Assembly (NCBI GenBank): GCA_024641305.1
Contig: JAHEDI010000014.1
Coordinates: 3,810 to 67,809, forward strand
DNA from: a bacterium
GTDB taxonomy: Bacteria > Actinomycetota > Acidimicrobiia > Spongiisociales > JAENVV01
Length of the DNA: 64,000 nucleotides
Direction of reading: 5' to 3'
In this document: positions 17,783 to 27,252 of the stretch, piece after piece
How the letters are laid out: each line of letters opens with the position of its first letter
Numbering within the stretch: the stretch's first letter is position 1
Translations under genes and position numbers: made by a program
The notes under the pieces: generated by a model
Database searches by the model: none
What the model saw: only the letters and a program-made list of their open reading frames with translations
Told to the model about the DNA's origin: nothing

Positions 17783-19099
17783 TCAAGACTCGGCGAGGAG
17801 ACTCATCATGGTCCGAAACTTCAGGCGCGTTTCTTCCAACTCGGCGGCCGGATTGGAATCTGCCACGATTCCCGCTCCCGCATAGAGCAGGGCAGTCCGA
17901 CCCTGAATCAAGGCGCAACGAAGCGAGATCGCCAGTTCCCCGTCGCCCTTCCGATTGGCCCAGCCAATGCCGCCGGCATACCAACCGCGATCGATGAGCT
18001 CTTCTTTGGCGAGAAACCGATCAGCCTCGTCGCGGGGACTTCCCCCTACGGCAGGCGTCGGGTGAAGGGTTCCCGCCAGATCGAAGACATGGATGGAGTC
18101 CACCAGGTCGCCACGGACCTCGGTTGAGAGATGTTGGACATGGGTCGTCTTGCGCAGCGACGGAACGTGATCGACATGCAACGACGTCGTGAGGGGTCCG
18201 AGGCGCTCAGTGATGTCGTCAACCACAAACCGGTGCTCGCGACGATCTTTGCCGGAGGACATGAGGAGCTCACCGAAAGCCCGATCCTCCTCTTCGTTGC
18301 TGCCGCGCGGCGCCGAGCCGGCCAGCGGATGAGATCGTACCCGAGTGCCGACCCGCTCAACGAGCAGCTCGGGTGAAGCGCCGACAAACACCCGGTCACC
18401 TTGCTGCCAACCGAACACATAACACTCGGGATACGTCATGCGAAGGCGCGAAACCAGATCGAAGGGCCGATACGGCACGTCAGATGTGACCAGCACCGAG
18501 CGAGCCATCACGACTTTTTCGAATAACCCGGCTCGAATCGAGTCAACCGCGTTGGCCACGGCGCCTTCCCATTCCGTCGGAGCCGGTCGCGACTCAATGG
18601 AAAGATCGGTCGTCCGACCCGTTGCGGGCGGACCGGGATCGCTCAGTTGGGACAACACCTCGGCGACGGGACCCCACGATCTCCCTGGCGGCAAAACAAC
18701 GACGAGTTCGGCGCTTTCCCGGGTGCCAATCACACTCACCACCGGTATGACCGAAACCGCCGGGCTGAAGCCATCCCATTCGGTACCCAGCCCACCTTCG
18801 GGTCGATACGAAAACCCGACAAAGGCTCGCGGGTCGATCCCACATTGACTCAACTGCGAACTGATCTCACCAAATCGGCCAGGCCCGTCGGTTGCCTCGG
18901 ATCGCCAGGCCGCCCCCAAACCACCTGCTTCGTCAGCATCCGGGCGACCGAAGTAGGCCGCGAACGGGAAGAGATGGGCACCACTTCGCACCAGAGCGAG
19001 CGGGTCCACTGTGACCGGGACCGCCGCCACCCGAAAGACGTTGGCGGTCTCAGGCCCGAGTTGGACGCCGAGTGCCTCTATGAACGGCTTGGAGAACAT
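17783..19099 (-). CDS. menF: Isochorismate synthase
   Basis: Chorismate-binding domain: FVGASPELLVERVGTRVRSHPLAGSAPRG, HPTPAVGGSPRDEADRFLAKEELIDRGWYAGGIGW. Confidence 0.92.
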   Translation of the reverse strand: MFSKPFIEALGVQLGPETANVFRVAAVPVTVDPLALVRSGAHLFPFAAYFGRPDADEAGGLGAAWRSEATDGPGRFGEISSQLSQCGIDPRAFVGFSYRPEGGLGTEWDGFSPAVSVIPVVSVIGTRESAELVVVLPPGRSWGPVAEVLSQLSDPGPPATGRTTDLSIESRPAPTEWEGAVANAVDSIRAGLFEKVVMARSVLVTSDVPYRPFDLVSRLRMTYPECYVFGWQQGDRVFVGASPELLVERVGTRVRSHPLAGSAPRGSNEEEDRAFGELLMSSGKDRREHRFVVDDITERLGPLTTSLHVDHVPSLRKTTHVQHLSTEVRGDLVDSIHVFDLAGTLHPTPAVGGSPRDEADRFLAKEELIDRGWYAGGIGWANRKGDGELAISLRCALIQGRTALLYAGAGIVADSNPAAELEETRLKFRTMMSLLAES

Positions 19100-19135
19100 G
19101 GACGCAATCCTAGAGCTTCCTGAAGTCTGGCCTAA

Positions 19136-19948
19136 TCAGTTGCTCAAGAAGCGACTGACCGCCGCGACGATGACTCGCGCCATGGCGACCGGCTGTTCCA
19201 TCGGCACAAAATGCCCGGCTTCAGGCACGGTAATGAGTCGTGAGCCAGCCATTCGGTCGAGAAGTACGTCGACGTAGCCGGGCGGATAGGTGTCGGTATC
19301 GGCTCCGACTACCAACCAGACAGGAATCGCCACTTCGGCGAGACGGTCGAATACTCCATCGGATCCCGACGCTCGGAACGTTGCCGCCTCGTCGGCTGGC
19401 TCGCATGCCAAGACCCAACGCTCACCCTCGGGCACCAAGCCGCCTTCGATGTAGGCCGCCAGAGCATCCGGATCCCAATTTGCGAACACCGTCTTGACGG
19501 CGAAGTTCGCCAGAGCCTCTGCCGGCGAGCCGAACTCGCGGCGGCGGCGAGCCGCACCTCGGACGAGTGGATGATCGTCGCCGTCGAATGAAAACGGCGG
19601 GAAGATGATCGGTTCAACCAGTACCTGCCCTACGAAGCGCCCCGGATGGTCGAGCGCACTTCGTAGCAAGACGGCGCCGCCCATCGAGTGCCCAACTCCT
19701 ATTACCGGTCCCTCGATCGCCGACAGGGCCTCGGTCACGTCTCCGGCAAGACGCGACCAGGCGTGGTCATCGGACTTGGGCGACGTTCCATGCGACCGAA
19801 AGTCAAACGCCACAATGCGCCCACCGAAATCCTCCCGACGTAATGCGTCGACCATCGGCCGCCAAACGAGCTTGTGGAATCCTGTGGCATGGGCAAGCAG
19901 CAATGTGACCGGCCCACTACCGGCCCACTCGATCGTCGAAAGCTGCAA
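19136..19948 (-). CDS. Alpha/beta hydrolase
   Basis: LLLAHATGFHKLVWRPMVDAL, GVGHSMGGAVLLRSAL. Proposed TTG start at 19948 with AGGA upstream. Confidence 0.82.
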   Translation of the reverse strand: MQLSTIEWAGSGPVTLLLAHATGFHKLVWRPMVDALRREDFGGRIVAFDFRSHGTSPKSDDHAWSRLAGDVTEALSAIEGPVIGVGHSMGGAVLLRSALDHPGRFVGQVLVEPIIFPPFSFDGDDHPLVRGAARRRREFGSPAEALANFAVKTVFANWDPDALAAYIEGGLVPEGERWVLACEPADEAATFRASGSDGVFDRLAEVAIPVWLVVGADTDTYPPGYVDVLLDRMAGSRLITVPEAGHFVPMEQPVAMARVIVAAVSRFLSN

Positions 19949-19977
19949 TGGTTTCCTAACCAGGATCGGACGGGTTA

Positions 19978-20589
19978 CTAACGCACGTGGTGGTCGATAC
20001 CGTGATAGAGCCCAATAAAATCGGCAATATCGGCCCGAGCCTCGTCGGTCAGGTCGTCGAAGTACAGAACGCGATTCCACGAAATCAGCGCGGCCCGATA
20101 CGAGGTTCCGTCCGGATCTTGAATGGGCCCGGCGTATGGGGTTAAGACCAGCGTCGGTTCAGGCCGGTCCTCGACAAGTGTGGTGAGAGCCGAAGACAGA
20201 TCATCACAACCGGTCGGGCAGTTATAGACAAAAACGACGCCGGCGTCCTCAAGGTTGTGCAAGAACAACTCGGGTGGAATTGGTTCTTCACTGACGCCCC
20301 AGGGTCCCAAGCCTCCGAAGTGTGGTCCTGAGGAGGGGGGTGCCGAGTTGTACGCGACATGGGGTTCTTCGAGACTGGACAGGTGAAAGTTGCCCTGGTT
20401 GGGATACGGGATCCCGGGTGGGGCTGGCGCCAGCATGACCCAAGCGACCAGGGCTACCACCGCAGCGAGTATGACGCCAATGGTGACGAAACTCTTCTTC
20501 CTGACATCAGCGGTTTGCGCGGCTGCCTTTTCCTCAGCTTTGCGAATCTGCTCAAGTTCGAGCGTCCGCCCTTTTCCCTTTGACGACAT
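19978..20589 (-). CDS. DUF3105 domain membrane-anchored protein
   Basis: Single TM (VTIGVILAAVVALVAWVML) then HVAYNSAPPSSGPHFGGLGPWGVSEEPIPPELFLHNLEDAGVVFVYNC. Confidence 0.8.
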   Translation of the reverse strand: MSSKGKGRTLELEQIRKAEEKAAAQTADVRKKSFVTIGVILAAVVALVAWVMLAPAPPGIPYPNQGNFHLSSLEEPHVAYNSAPPSSGPHFGGLGPWGVSEEPIPPELFLHNLEDAGVVFVYNCPTGCDDLSSALTTLVEDRPEPTLVLTPYAGPIQDPDGTSYRAALISWNRVLYFDDLTDEARADIADFIGLYHGIDHHVR

Positions 20590-20671
20590 ACCTGCAACTA
20601 CTCCTCGTGGTCCTTCGATAGATTACCGGACCGTGAACGAATAGTCACAGTCGCCCTGAGCCTATGGGCGA

Positions 20672-21325
20672 CTACACAGTCGGCGCCGCCTCGGCAACCT
20701 CGTCGACGTCCCACGTGAGTCTCGAATCGACCCGGACCACGCCGTCAAGTCTGCGGGTCAACTCCTGCAAGAGACGAACATCGGCCTTCTCTGGCAAAGC
20801 CCCCTCGAGCGTGACCACCCCTTCATCGACCGTGACTTCAATGAGATCGGGGTCAAACATGAGGATCCGGTTGAGAACATCTTGTCGGATTTCATCCTCG
20901 ATCACGTCGTCGGGGCGAGCGAACGCACGGACAATATCGGACCTTGAGATAATTCCGACGAGATGCCCATCAGCATCGACTACCGGAAGTCGCTTCACGT
21001 TCTTGTTGGCCATCGTCCTGCCTGCCTCGGACAGGGTCGTATCTTCAAACACCACGACCGGGTGGCGGGTCATTACGTCGCCGACGGCCTCGGACGGAGC
21101 GCTCACCCCTTCGTCGAAGAACACGCTGAGCAACCTCGGACGTGGGCCGGGATCACGCACAAGAAAATCGGCTTCAGTGATGATCCCGACGACGACAGAT
21201 TCGCCTTCGACCACCGGAATTCCCGAGATTCCGTTGTCCACCATCAACCGGGCGGCCTCCTTCAAAGAATGCTCTGGAGTGACCGTGATCACTTCAATGG
21301 TCATCACATCCTGGACATGCATCAT
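20672..21325 (-). CDS. CBS domain pair plus BON domain protein
   Basis: MMHVQDVMTIEVITVTPEHSLKEAARLMVDNGISGIPVVEG; second CBS; C-terminal BON-like VNRILMFDPDLIEVTVDEGVVTLEGALPEKADV. Confidence 0.88.
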   Translation of the reverse strand: MMHVQDVMTIEVITVTPEHSLKEAARLMVDNGISGIPVVEGESVVVGIITEADFLVRDPGPRPRLLSVFFDEGVSAPSEAVGDVMTRHPVVVFEDTTLSEAGRTMANKNVKRLPVVDADGHLVGIISRSDIVRAFARPDDVIEDEIRQDVLNRILMFDPDLIEVTVDEGVVTLEGALPEKADVRLLQELTRRLDGVVRVDSRLTWDVDEVAEAAPTV

Positions 21326-21768
21326 GTCTCCTTTACAACAAGCACATCGCAGTGCGCAAAGTGCAACACGCGATGGGCAGTGCTACCTAGAAAGAACGCC
21401 GCAAGCTCAGACCGACCCCGGGAACCAACGACCGCCAGATCGCATCCGTACTCTTCGGCAAAGTCAATCAGAACGTCTGGCGGGTATCCGCGAATCGAAT
21501 GCTCGTGAATTTCGACGCCATCACTGCTGATTCGCTCAACATGAGGAGCAGCCACGGTCCAGACTTCGTCGATCTGGGCCTGCTCAATGGCCCCTATCTG
21601 GATCGGGGCAATACCAACCGCTTGCAGCAGATGGGGCGACATGTGAACTGCATAGACGACGTGAATCGGGCTCTTGAGAGCCTTCGCCAGTTTTCCAGCA
21701 CGGTCGAGCGCCGCAAGCGAATACGACTGCTCGTCAACCCCGACGACGATCACTGCTGGCCTTCCCAC
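21322..21768 (-). CDS. Universal stress protein family
   Basis: VIVVGVDEQSYSLAALDRAGKLA, AVVGSRGRSELAAFFLGSTAHRVLHFAHCDVLVVK. Confidence 0.9.
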   Translation of the reverse strand: MGRPAVIVVGVDEQSYSLAALDRAGKLAKALKSPIHVVYAVHMSPHLLQAVGIAPIQIGAIEQAQIDEVWTVAAPHVERISSDGVEIHEHSIRGYPPDVLIDFAEEYGCDLAVVGSRGRSELAAFFLGSTAHRVLHFAHCDVLVVKET

Positions 21769-22427
21769 GACTCCGGTGGGTAGGCCGATTCCTGTTTGGC
21801 TGCCAGGCGGGCGGCGTAGGCGGCAGCCTCAGACCGCCGGCTCATCTCAAGCTTGGCGAGAAGGTTGGAAACGTAGTTCTTCACCGTCTTCTCGGCCAGA
21901 TACATCTCCTCGGCGATCTGACGGTTGGTGAGACCGTCGGCAATGTGAAATAGGATCTTCGACTCCTGGGGAGATAATCTCGCCAGGAGTGGGTCCTCTG
22001 GACTGTCACCTCGCAACCGGGCGAACAGTTTGTCCGTCATCTCGGCATCGAGCAGCGACTCCCCGGTCGCGACTCGACGGATATTCTCAACCAATGCCGA
22101 CCCATCAATCCGTTTCAACACATACCCGGAGGCCCCCGCCATGATCGCCGACATCAGGGCTTCCTCGTCGGCGTATGAGGTGAGCATAAGTACCCGCACA
22201 TCGGGCCACCTGGACCGGATTTCTCGACAGGCTTCAACTCCCGACCCGTCAGGTAGGCGAAGATCAAGAATCACGACGTTCGGACTGTGGTAGCCGGTCC
22301 GTCGGATCGCCTCGGCAACCGTTCCGGCTTCGCCGACGACCTCAAAATCTTCCTGGGCTTCAAGGAGGGCACGAATCCCCCTGCGTACCAGTTCGTGATC
22401 GTCAACGAGAAGCAGCTTTATGGCCAT
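21750..22427 (-). CDS. NarL/DevR-family response regulator
   Basis: LLLVDDHELVRRGIRALLEAQ...LDLRLPDGSGVEACREIRSRWPDVRVLMLTSY; LuxR HTH IADGLTNRQIAEEMYLAEKTVKNYVSNLLAKL. Confidence 0.93.
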   Translation of the reverse strand: MAIKLLLVDDHELVRRGIRALLEAQEDFEVVGEAGTVAEAIRRTGYHSPNVVILDLRLPDGSGVEACREIRSRWPDVRVLMLTSYADEEALMSAIMAGASGYVLKRIDGSALVENIRRVATGESLLDAEMTDKLFARLRGDSPEDPLLARLSPQESKILFHIADGLTNRQIAEEMYLAEKTVKNYVSNLLAKLEMSRRSEAAAYAARLAAKQESAYPPESWEGQQ

Positions 22428-22549
22428 AACCCAAATCTACTGGCAAACGGCTGCAAATGCGTATCGGCAACGCCCCAACCAGATAGAGCCGAAGGTCCCG
22501 ACGCCCAACCGCGCCGGACCAGCCGGGCCACTCAGGTAGGCTGATCGGG

Positions 22550-23656
22550 ATGCTCAACCGAACCGACAACATCTCTGGTCTCATAGAGGCTGCCGCGGGC
22601 GTCGTCGGACAGGCCGACCTGCGGGCGGTCCTCTACGAGACCGTTGAGGCGGCCATGCACATGACCGGAGCCCAGTACGGAGCCATGGGAGTCATTGGCC
22701 AACACAATTCTCTAGTGGAGTTCCTGCATGTCGGTCTACAACCTGCGCAGGCCTCCCTGATCGGGCCGCTCCCGACCGGCCGGGGCGTGCTCGGAACGCT
22801 CATACGATCAGCCGAGACCATCCGCATCGATAATCTCCAGGACCATCCCGACTCCGCAGGATTTCCGACCAAGCATCCAGAGATGCATACATTCCTGGGT
22901 GTACCGATTCGGCTCGGGCCCAGGGTGTTCGGCAACCTTTACCTGACTGAAAAAACCGGCGGCTTCACCGAAGCGGACCAGGATCTGGTCGAATCCTTGT
23001 CAGTCGTGGCGGGAGCAGCCGTCAGCACGGCCCGGCTTCAGGACCGGCTCCGTCGCACTGCGGTAGTCGAGGATCGGGAACGGATCGCTCGCGACCTGCA
23101 CGACGCCATCATCCAGGATCTCTTCGCGGTTGGGCTGTCTCTTCAAGGGATGAGTCTTCGTGTCGAGGAGATCGAACTGCGGACGATGTTGACCGACGCG
23201 GTCGAACGCCTCGACAACGCCATCTCCGAACTACGCCGGTTCATCTTTGGTCTCAGACCACCCGTATGGTCGGGCCGTAACCTTCGACATGAACTCGCCG
23301 AGCTCATCGAGCAAATCTCCGAACCGTACGACGCCCAGGTCGACTTGAACGTACCCTCGAATCTTGCGCCGGTTGATCCCGGTACGGTCGAGACCGCCAT
23401 TCAGCTTGTGCGAGAGGGTTTGTCAAACGCCTTGCGCCATTCAGGGGCTGAAAGAGTCACGGTGTCGGTGGATCTCCTTGAAGCGGATTTGATCATCCAG
23501 GTAGCTGACGACGGAGTCGGTTTCGATCCGGCAACGACCGTGCGCGGCATGGGTTTGGACAATTTGACCGAACGGTCTCAGGACATGGGTGGATCAGTGG
23601 AAATCCGCAGCCGGATCGGCTCCGGAACCACCCTGACCATGCACCTGCCCGTCTAA
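22550..23656 (+). CDS. GAF-domain sensor histidine kinase (DevS/NarX-type)
   Basis: GAF with GFPTKHPEMHTFLGVPIR; HisKA_3 DRERIARDLHDAIIQDLFAVGLSLQ; HATPase ADDGVGFDPATTVRGMGLDNL. Confidence 0.93.
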   Translation: MLNRTDNISGLIEAAAGVVGQADLRAVLYETVEAAMHMTGAQYGAMGVIGQHNSLVEFLHVGLQPAQASLIGPLPTGRGVLGTLIRSAETIRIDNLQDHPDSAGFPTKHPEMHTFLGVPIRLGPRVFGNLYLTEKTGGFTEADQDLVESLSVVAGAAVSTARLQDRLRRTAVVEDRERIARDLHDAIIQDLFAVGLSLQGMSLRVEEIELRTMLTDAVERLDNAISELRRFIFGLRPPVWSGRNLRHELAELIEQISEPYDAQVDLNVPSNLAPVDPGTVETAIQLVREGLSNALRHSGAERVTVSVDLLEADLIIQVADDGVGFDPATTVRGMGLDNLTERSQDMGGSVEIRSRIGSGTTLTMHLPV

Positions 23657-24096
23657 ATCGCCAGTTCGGTGAGTGACGGCCGATCTAATCCGCTCGCCAC
23701 CCGATCGACAAACGACTTGATGCAAGCCTCCGTCAGCCGATGGAACAGAGAACGATCTGCCCCGGGCGGTAGCCGGTAAGAACCGCGCAGACTGATCTGG
23801 CATCGATGGGGGCCGATCGGGGCTATGACGAGATCGCCCTGGAGTTCCGAAAACAGCCCGGCCTGACCGGACGCTCTCCACTCCAACGCAATGACGGTGT
23901 GGCTGGACTTGTGGATCGGCTCGGCCACGTTCAGCGTCACGGAAGAAGCCAATAGCTCGTTCCCCACCAGACGACCACGAAGCGACTCAGCGCTTCGGTA
24001 GGCCTCAGATGCCCACGTCATCAGGTCCAGTCCCGCCAGTCGGTGCGAAATATCGTCGCAGGACCGACGGACGTTCGCGAAGTAATACACAAACAT
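23653..24096 (-). CDS. Hypothetical protein (possible SRPBCC-type)
   Basis: MFVYYFANVRRSCDDISHRLAGLDLMTWASEAYRS...; later part HTVIALEWRASGQAGLFSELQGDLVIAPIGPHRCQISLRGSYRLPP. Start placed at 24096; the track ORF extends implausibly through whiB. Confidence 0.6.
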   Translation of the reverse strand: MFVYYFANVRRSCDDISHRLAGLDLMTWASEAYRSAESLRGRLVGNELLASSVTLNVAEPIHKSSHTVIALEWRASGQAGLFSELQGDLVIAPIGPHRCQISLRGSYRLPPGADRSLFHRLTEACIKSFVDRVASGLDRPSLTELAI

Positions 24097-24339
24097 CTTC
24101 AGTGTCTCCGAACCAACGACACAATGACGGCTCTCATAGCAACCGTATTCATGCTTGTACCGTACGACGAGTTTGCCTCCCGTTCCTAGGGCAAAATGGC
24201 ACACCGGTTTGGGCTGACGGCCCGAACCTGGCCAATATTGCTCTTTGGCGCCTTTCCGAGCGGCCCACCCGACGAATGGCCCACACCAGGTGCCGAACGG
24301 CCCTGGGTGCGACCGCCCAGGACCTGACAGACTGGCGCC

Positions 24340-24558
24340 ATGATTGACTGGAAAGAGCGCGCAGCCTGCCGAGGAATGGATCCATCCGTGTTTTTCCCAC
24401 CTTCTGGGAATCGAAAGGCGCTCGCGAGAGCGCGAGCGATCTGCGAGGGTTGCCAATCTCAGGAGGACTGCCTAATCATAGGTATTGATCAGACAGAGGG
24501 TATTTTTGCGGGGACCACCCCCCGCCAGCGGAAGTCACTGGTCTCAGTCGGCGACTGA
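24340..24558 (+). CDS. WhiB-family Fe-S transcription factor
   Basis: Four-Cys pattern C10...C36-x2-C39-x5-C45 (CRGMDPSVFF...AICEGCQSQEDCL), followed by GIFAGTTPRQRKSL. Confidence 0.9.
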   Translation: MIDWKERAACRGMDPSVFFPPSGNRKALARARAICEGCQSQEDCLIIGIDQTEGIFAGTTPRQRKSLVSVGD

Positions 24559-27252
24559 CGCCACGTCAACGATCTCAGGTGACCAACCCGATCGAATCGG
24601 TCTGATTCGTACACGGCCGTCCACCACGATCACACCGTCGCCCGGTTCGCGCACGATTACCGGGTTGAGGTCCATCTCGGCAAGCTCCGGGATGGCCTCG
24701 ACGAGAGCTGACACGCGCAGCAGGGCCTGTTCAAGGGCAGTGGTGTCTCCGGCCGGCTGACCGCGATATCCGTCGAGCAGCTTGGCCGACTTGATACCCG
24801 TCACCATCTGGTTGGCTTCCCGATCGGTGATCGGAGCAGCCCGGAACACAACATCCTTGAGTAGCTCCACAAAGACGCCTCCCATCCCGAAGACGAGCAA
24901 CGGCCCGAACGACGGATCCTCCGTCATCCCGATGAGCACTTCGATGCCGGTGGGCACCATCTCCTGAATCAAAACGCCGTTGGCATCGTCAGTCAGCGCC
25001 ATGATGTGATCGAACGCCTCACCGACCTGATCGGCGCCGGATTTGTTGAGGAGCACCCCACCGAAGTCCGACTTGTGGAGAGCCGACGGAGCAATCAACT
25101 TCATCGCGACCGGACCAGCGATCTCGGACCAGGCAGACACTGCCGCCTCCTTTGATTCCGCTTCGTGCGATCGAGGCGTATCGATGCCGAACGATCCGAG
25201 CAGCCCGCGCACCTCGTCATCGGTGAGCCATCCGCCATCCGGACCGACCCGAGCCAAAGCATCACCAACCAGCTGACGAGCTCTTCCAAGATCAATGTCA
25301 GTGAACTGAGGAACCTCCCCGTAGGGAGTTCGGCGCCATTCGGCGTACGAAGCTGCCCGTGAGAGCGCTTTGGCGGCAGCCTCAGGGAACTCATACACAG
25401 GAATGGTCATCGTCTCGTTTCGCATCGAAGCGCGGCCTGACCCTGATTCCATAAGGACCGCCACCTGCGTCTTACCCGACGTCAGTGCCGCCTCAAGGAC
25501 GGGGGGGCCAACATCAGGGCCGTCCTCAATAGTCTGAATATGAATCGTGATAACTGCGTCGATCTCATCAGAGGCACCCAGGATTCGCGCGACATGACCG
25601 TATTCCGCCGGACCGGCCGACGCGATCAAGTCGACCGGGTTCGTAACCGACGCTTCGGCGGGTAGCCCGACCCGCAGCGCCGCCTGCAACGACTGGCTGA
25701 ATACCGGCAACTCGAGGCCGCTCGATTCGAGAGCGTCAGCGGCAAGGATACCGGGCCCTCCCGCGTTCGTCACGACTCCGACTCGTCGGCCACCTGGCAG
25801 TGGCTGATTCGCCAGCAGCGAGGCAACTGCGAAAAGCTCCTCGATCGTGTCGACCCGGATCATCCCGGTCTGTGCACTTAGGGCGTCCACAGCTGCGTCG
25901 GCGCTCGCCAACGCCCCGGTATGAGAACTGGCAGCCCGTGAGCCGGCCTTCGATCGTCCTGACTTGACCGCAACGATCGGCTTCTTGCGACCAATTCTGC
26001 GAGCGATCCGGGCGAACTTGCGTGGATTCCCAAACGACTCCAGATACATGACGATGACGTCGGTGGATGGATCTTCCTCCCAGCTGAGAATGAGATCATT
26101 GCCCGAGACGTCCGGTTTGTTACCAATCGACACAAACTGCGAGATCCCGATGTCGTGACGACCGGCGTAGTCGAGAATGGCGATTCCGAGCGCGCCCGAC
26201 TGCGAGAGCATCGCCACATTTCCCCGTGGGGGATACACGGGGGCGAACGTGGCGTTGAGGTTGACAGCTGGGTCGGTATTCACGAGTCCCATGCAGTTCG
26301 GTCCGATCATCCGCATCCCGGCTGAGCGGACCACTTCCACGAGTTCTGCCTCCCGGGCGGCACCTTCCTCGCCGACTTCCGAGAACCCTGCTGAGATGAC
26401 GACGAGACCGCGGACACCTTTTGCTGCACACTCATGTACCACGTCGAGGACGGCGACTGCCGGAACGGCGATGATGGCCAGGTCGACGGTACCCGGTATG
26501 GCGGTCACCGAGGGATATGCCCGGACCGACCCCACCACCTCGGTCTGCGGGTTGACCGGGTAGACCACTCCGGAGAATCCGCCATGCAGGAGATTGGCGA
26601 ACAGACGCCCGCCAATGGAGCCAGGTGACCTTGATGCGCCAACCACAGCTATTGAGCGCGGATAGAACATGGGGAGGATCGAAGCGGCGATCGCTCGCTG
26701 CTCGCGACGAGCTTCGGCTGCCCGGGCGTCATCCGACGCCTTGACGGGGAACTCGACGTTGTAAACCCCCGCTTCGAGGCTCCTCGTCAGGGTGTATCCC
26801 GAATTACGGAAGACCCGCATCATGGACAGATTGTCCGGCAAGACGTAGGCCTTGAAAGCCTCCACCCCATGGGATCGAGCGTAGGTTGTGAGAATCTGAA
26901 GAAGTTGGGTGCCGATCCCTCGACCTTGCTGATCGTCTGCAACGGCAAACGCCACTTCGGCCTTGCTGGGATCGTCCCGCTCTCGGTCATACCGGCCAAC
27001 GCCGATCATCTCATCTTCGTGGAGAACGACAACGGCCATGCGGCTCTCGTAGTCGACATTCGTAAAGAACTCGACTTCCTCATCGGTGAGACGTTCCTTG
27101 GCGCGAAAGAATCGGTAGTAACGCGACTGAATGCCGAGCCGCTGAAACATATCTACGAGCGACTTGGCGTCGCTCGGTCGAATCGGCCGACAACGGGCGA
27201 CGACGCCATCACGCAGAACAATGTCAAGTTCGTATTCGCTTGGGTATTCCAT
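24544..27252 (-). CDS. GNAT + ADP-forming acyl-CoA synthetase fusion (Pat-like protein acetyltransferase)
   Basis: N-terminal GNAT (LLQILTTYARSHGVEAFKAYVL), CoA-binding (AVVGASRSPGSIGGRLFANLLHGGFSGVVYPVNP), ligase-CoA and ATP-grasp domains. ATG at 27252 overlaps polX stop (TGATG). Confidence 0.88.
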   Translation of the reverse strand: MEYPSEYELDIVLRDGVVARCRPIRPSDAKSLVDMFQRLGIQSRYYRFFRAKERLTDEEVEFFTNVDYESRMAVVVLHEDEMIGVGRYDRERDDPSKAEVAFAVADDQQGRGIGTQLLQILTTYARSHGVEAFKAYVLPDNLSMMRVFRNSGYTLTRSLEAGVYNVEFPVKASDDARAAEARREQRAIAASILPMFYPRSIAVVGASRSPGSIGGRLFANLLHGGFSGVVYPVNPQTEVVGSVRAYPSVTAIPGTVDLAIIAVPAVAVLDVVHECAAKGVRGLVVISAGFSEVGEEGAAREAELVEVVRSAGMRMIGPNCMGLVNTDPAVNLNATFAPVYPPRGNVAMLSQSGALGIAILDYAGRHDIGISQFVSIGNKPDVSGNDLILSWEEDPSTDVIVMYLESFGNPRKFARIARRIGRKKPIVAVKSGRSKAGSRAASSHTGALASADAAVDALSAQTGMIRVDTIEELFAVASLLANQPLPGGRRVGVVTNAGGPGILAADALESSGLELPVFSQSLQAALRVGLPAEASVTNPVDLIASAGPAEYGHVARILGASDEIDAVITIHIQTIEDGPDVGPPVLEAALTSGKTQVAVLMESGSGRASMRNETMTIPVYEFPEAAAKALSRAASYAEWRRTPYGEVPQFTDIDLGRARQLVGDALARVGPDGGWLTDDEVRGLLGSFGIDTPRSHEAESKEAAVSAWSEIAGPVAMKLIAPSALHKSDFGGVLLNKSGADQVGEAFDHIMALTDDANGVLIQEMVPTGIEVLIGMTEDPSFGPLLVFGMGGVFVELLKDVVFRAAPITDREANQMVTGIKSAKLLDGYRGQPAGDTTALEQALLRVSALVEAIPELAEMDLNPVIVREPGDGVIVVDGRVRIRPIRSGWSPEIVDVASVAD

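Noticed and set aside
20664-21530. 288-aa plus-strand ORF antisense to CBS-BON and Usp genes
   Set aside because: Low-complexity Ser/Thr/Arg-rich translation, complement of well-supported genes.
24097-24456. N-terminal extension of the 23653..24456 ORF
   Set aside because: Antisense to whiB with low-quality composition; internal ATG at 24096 is more plausible.
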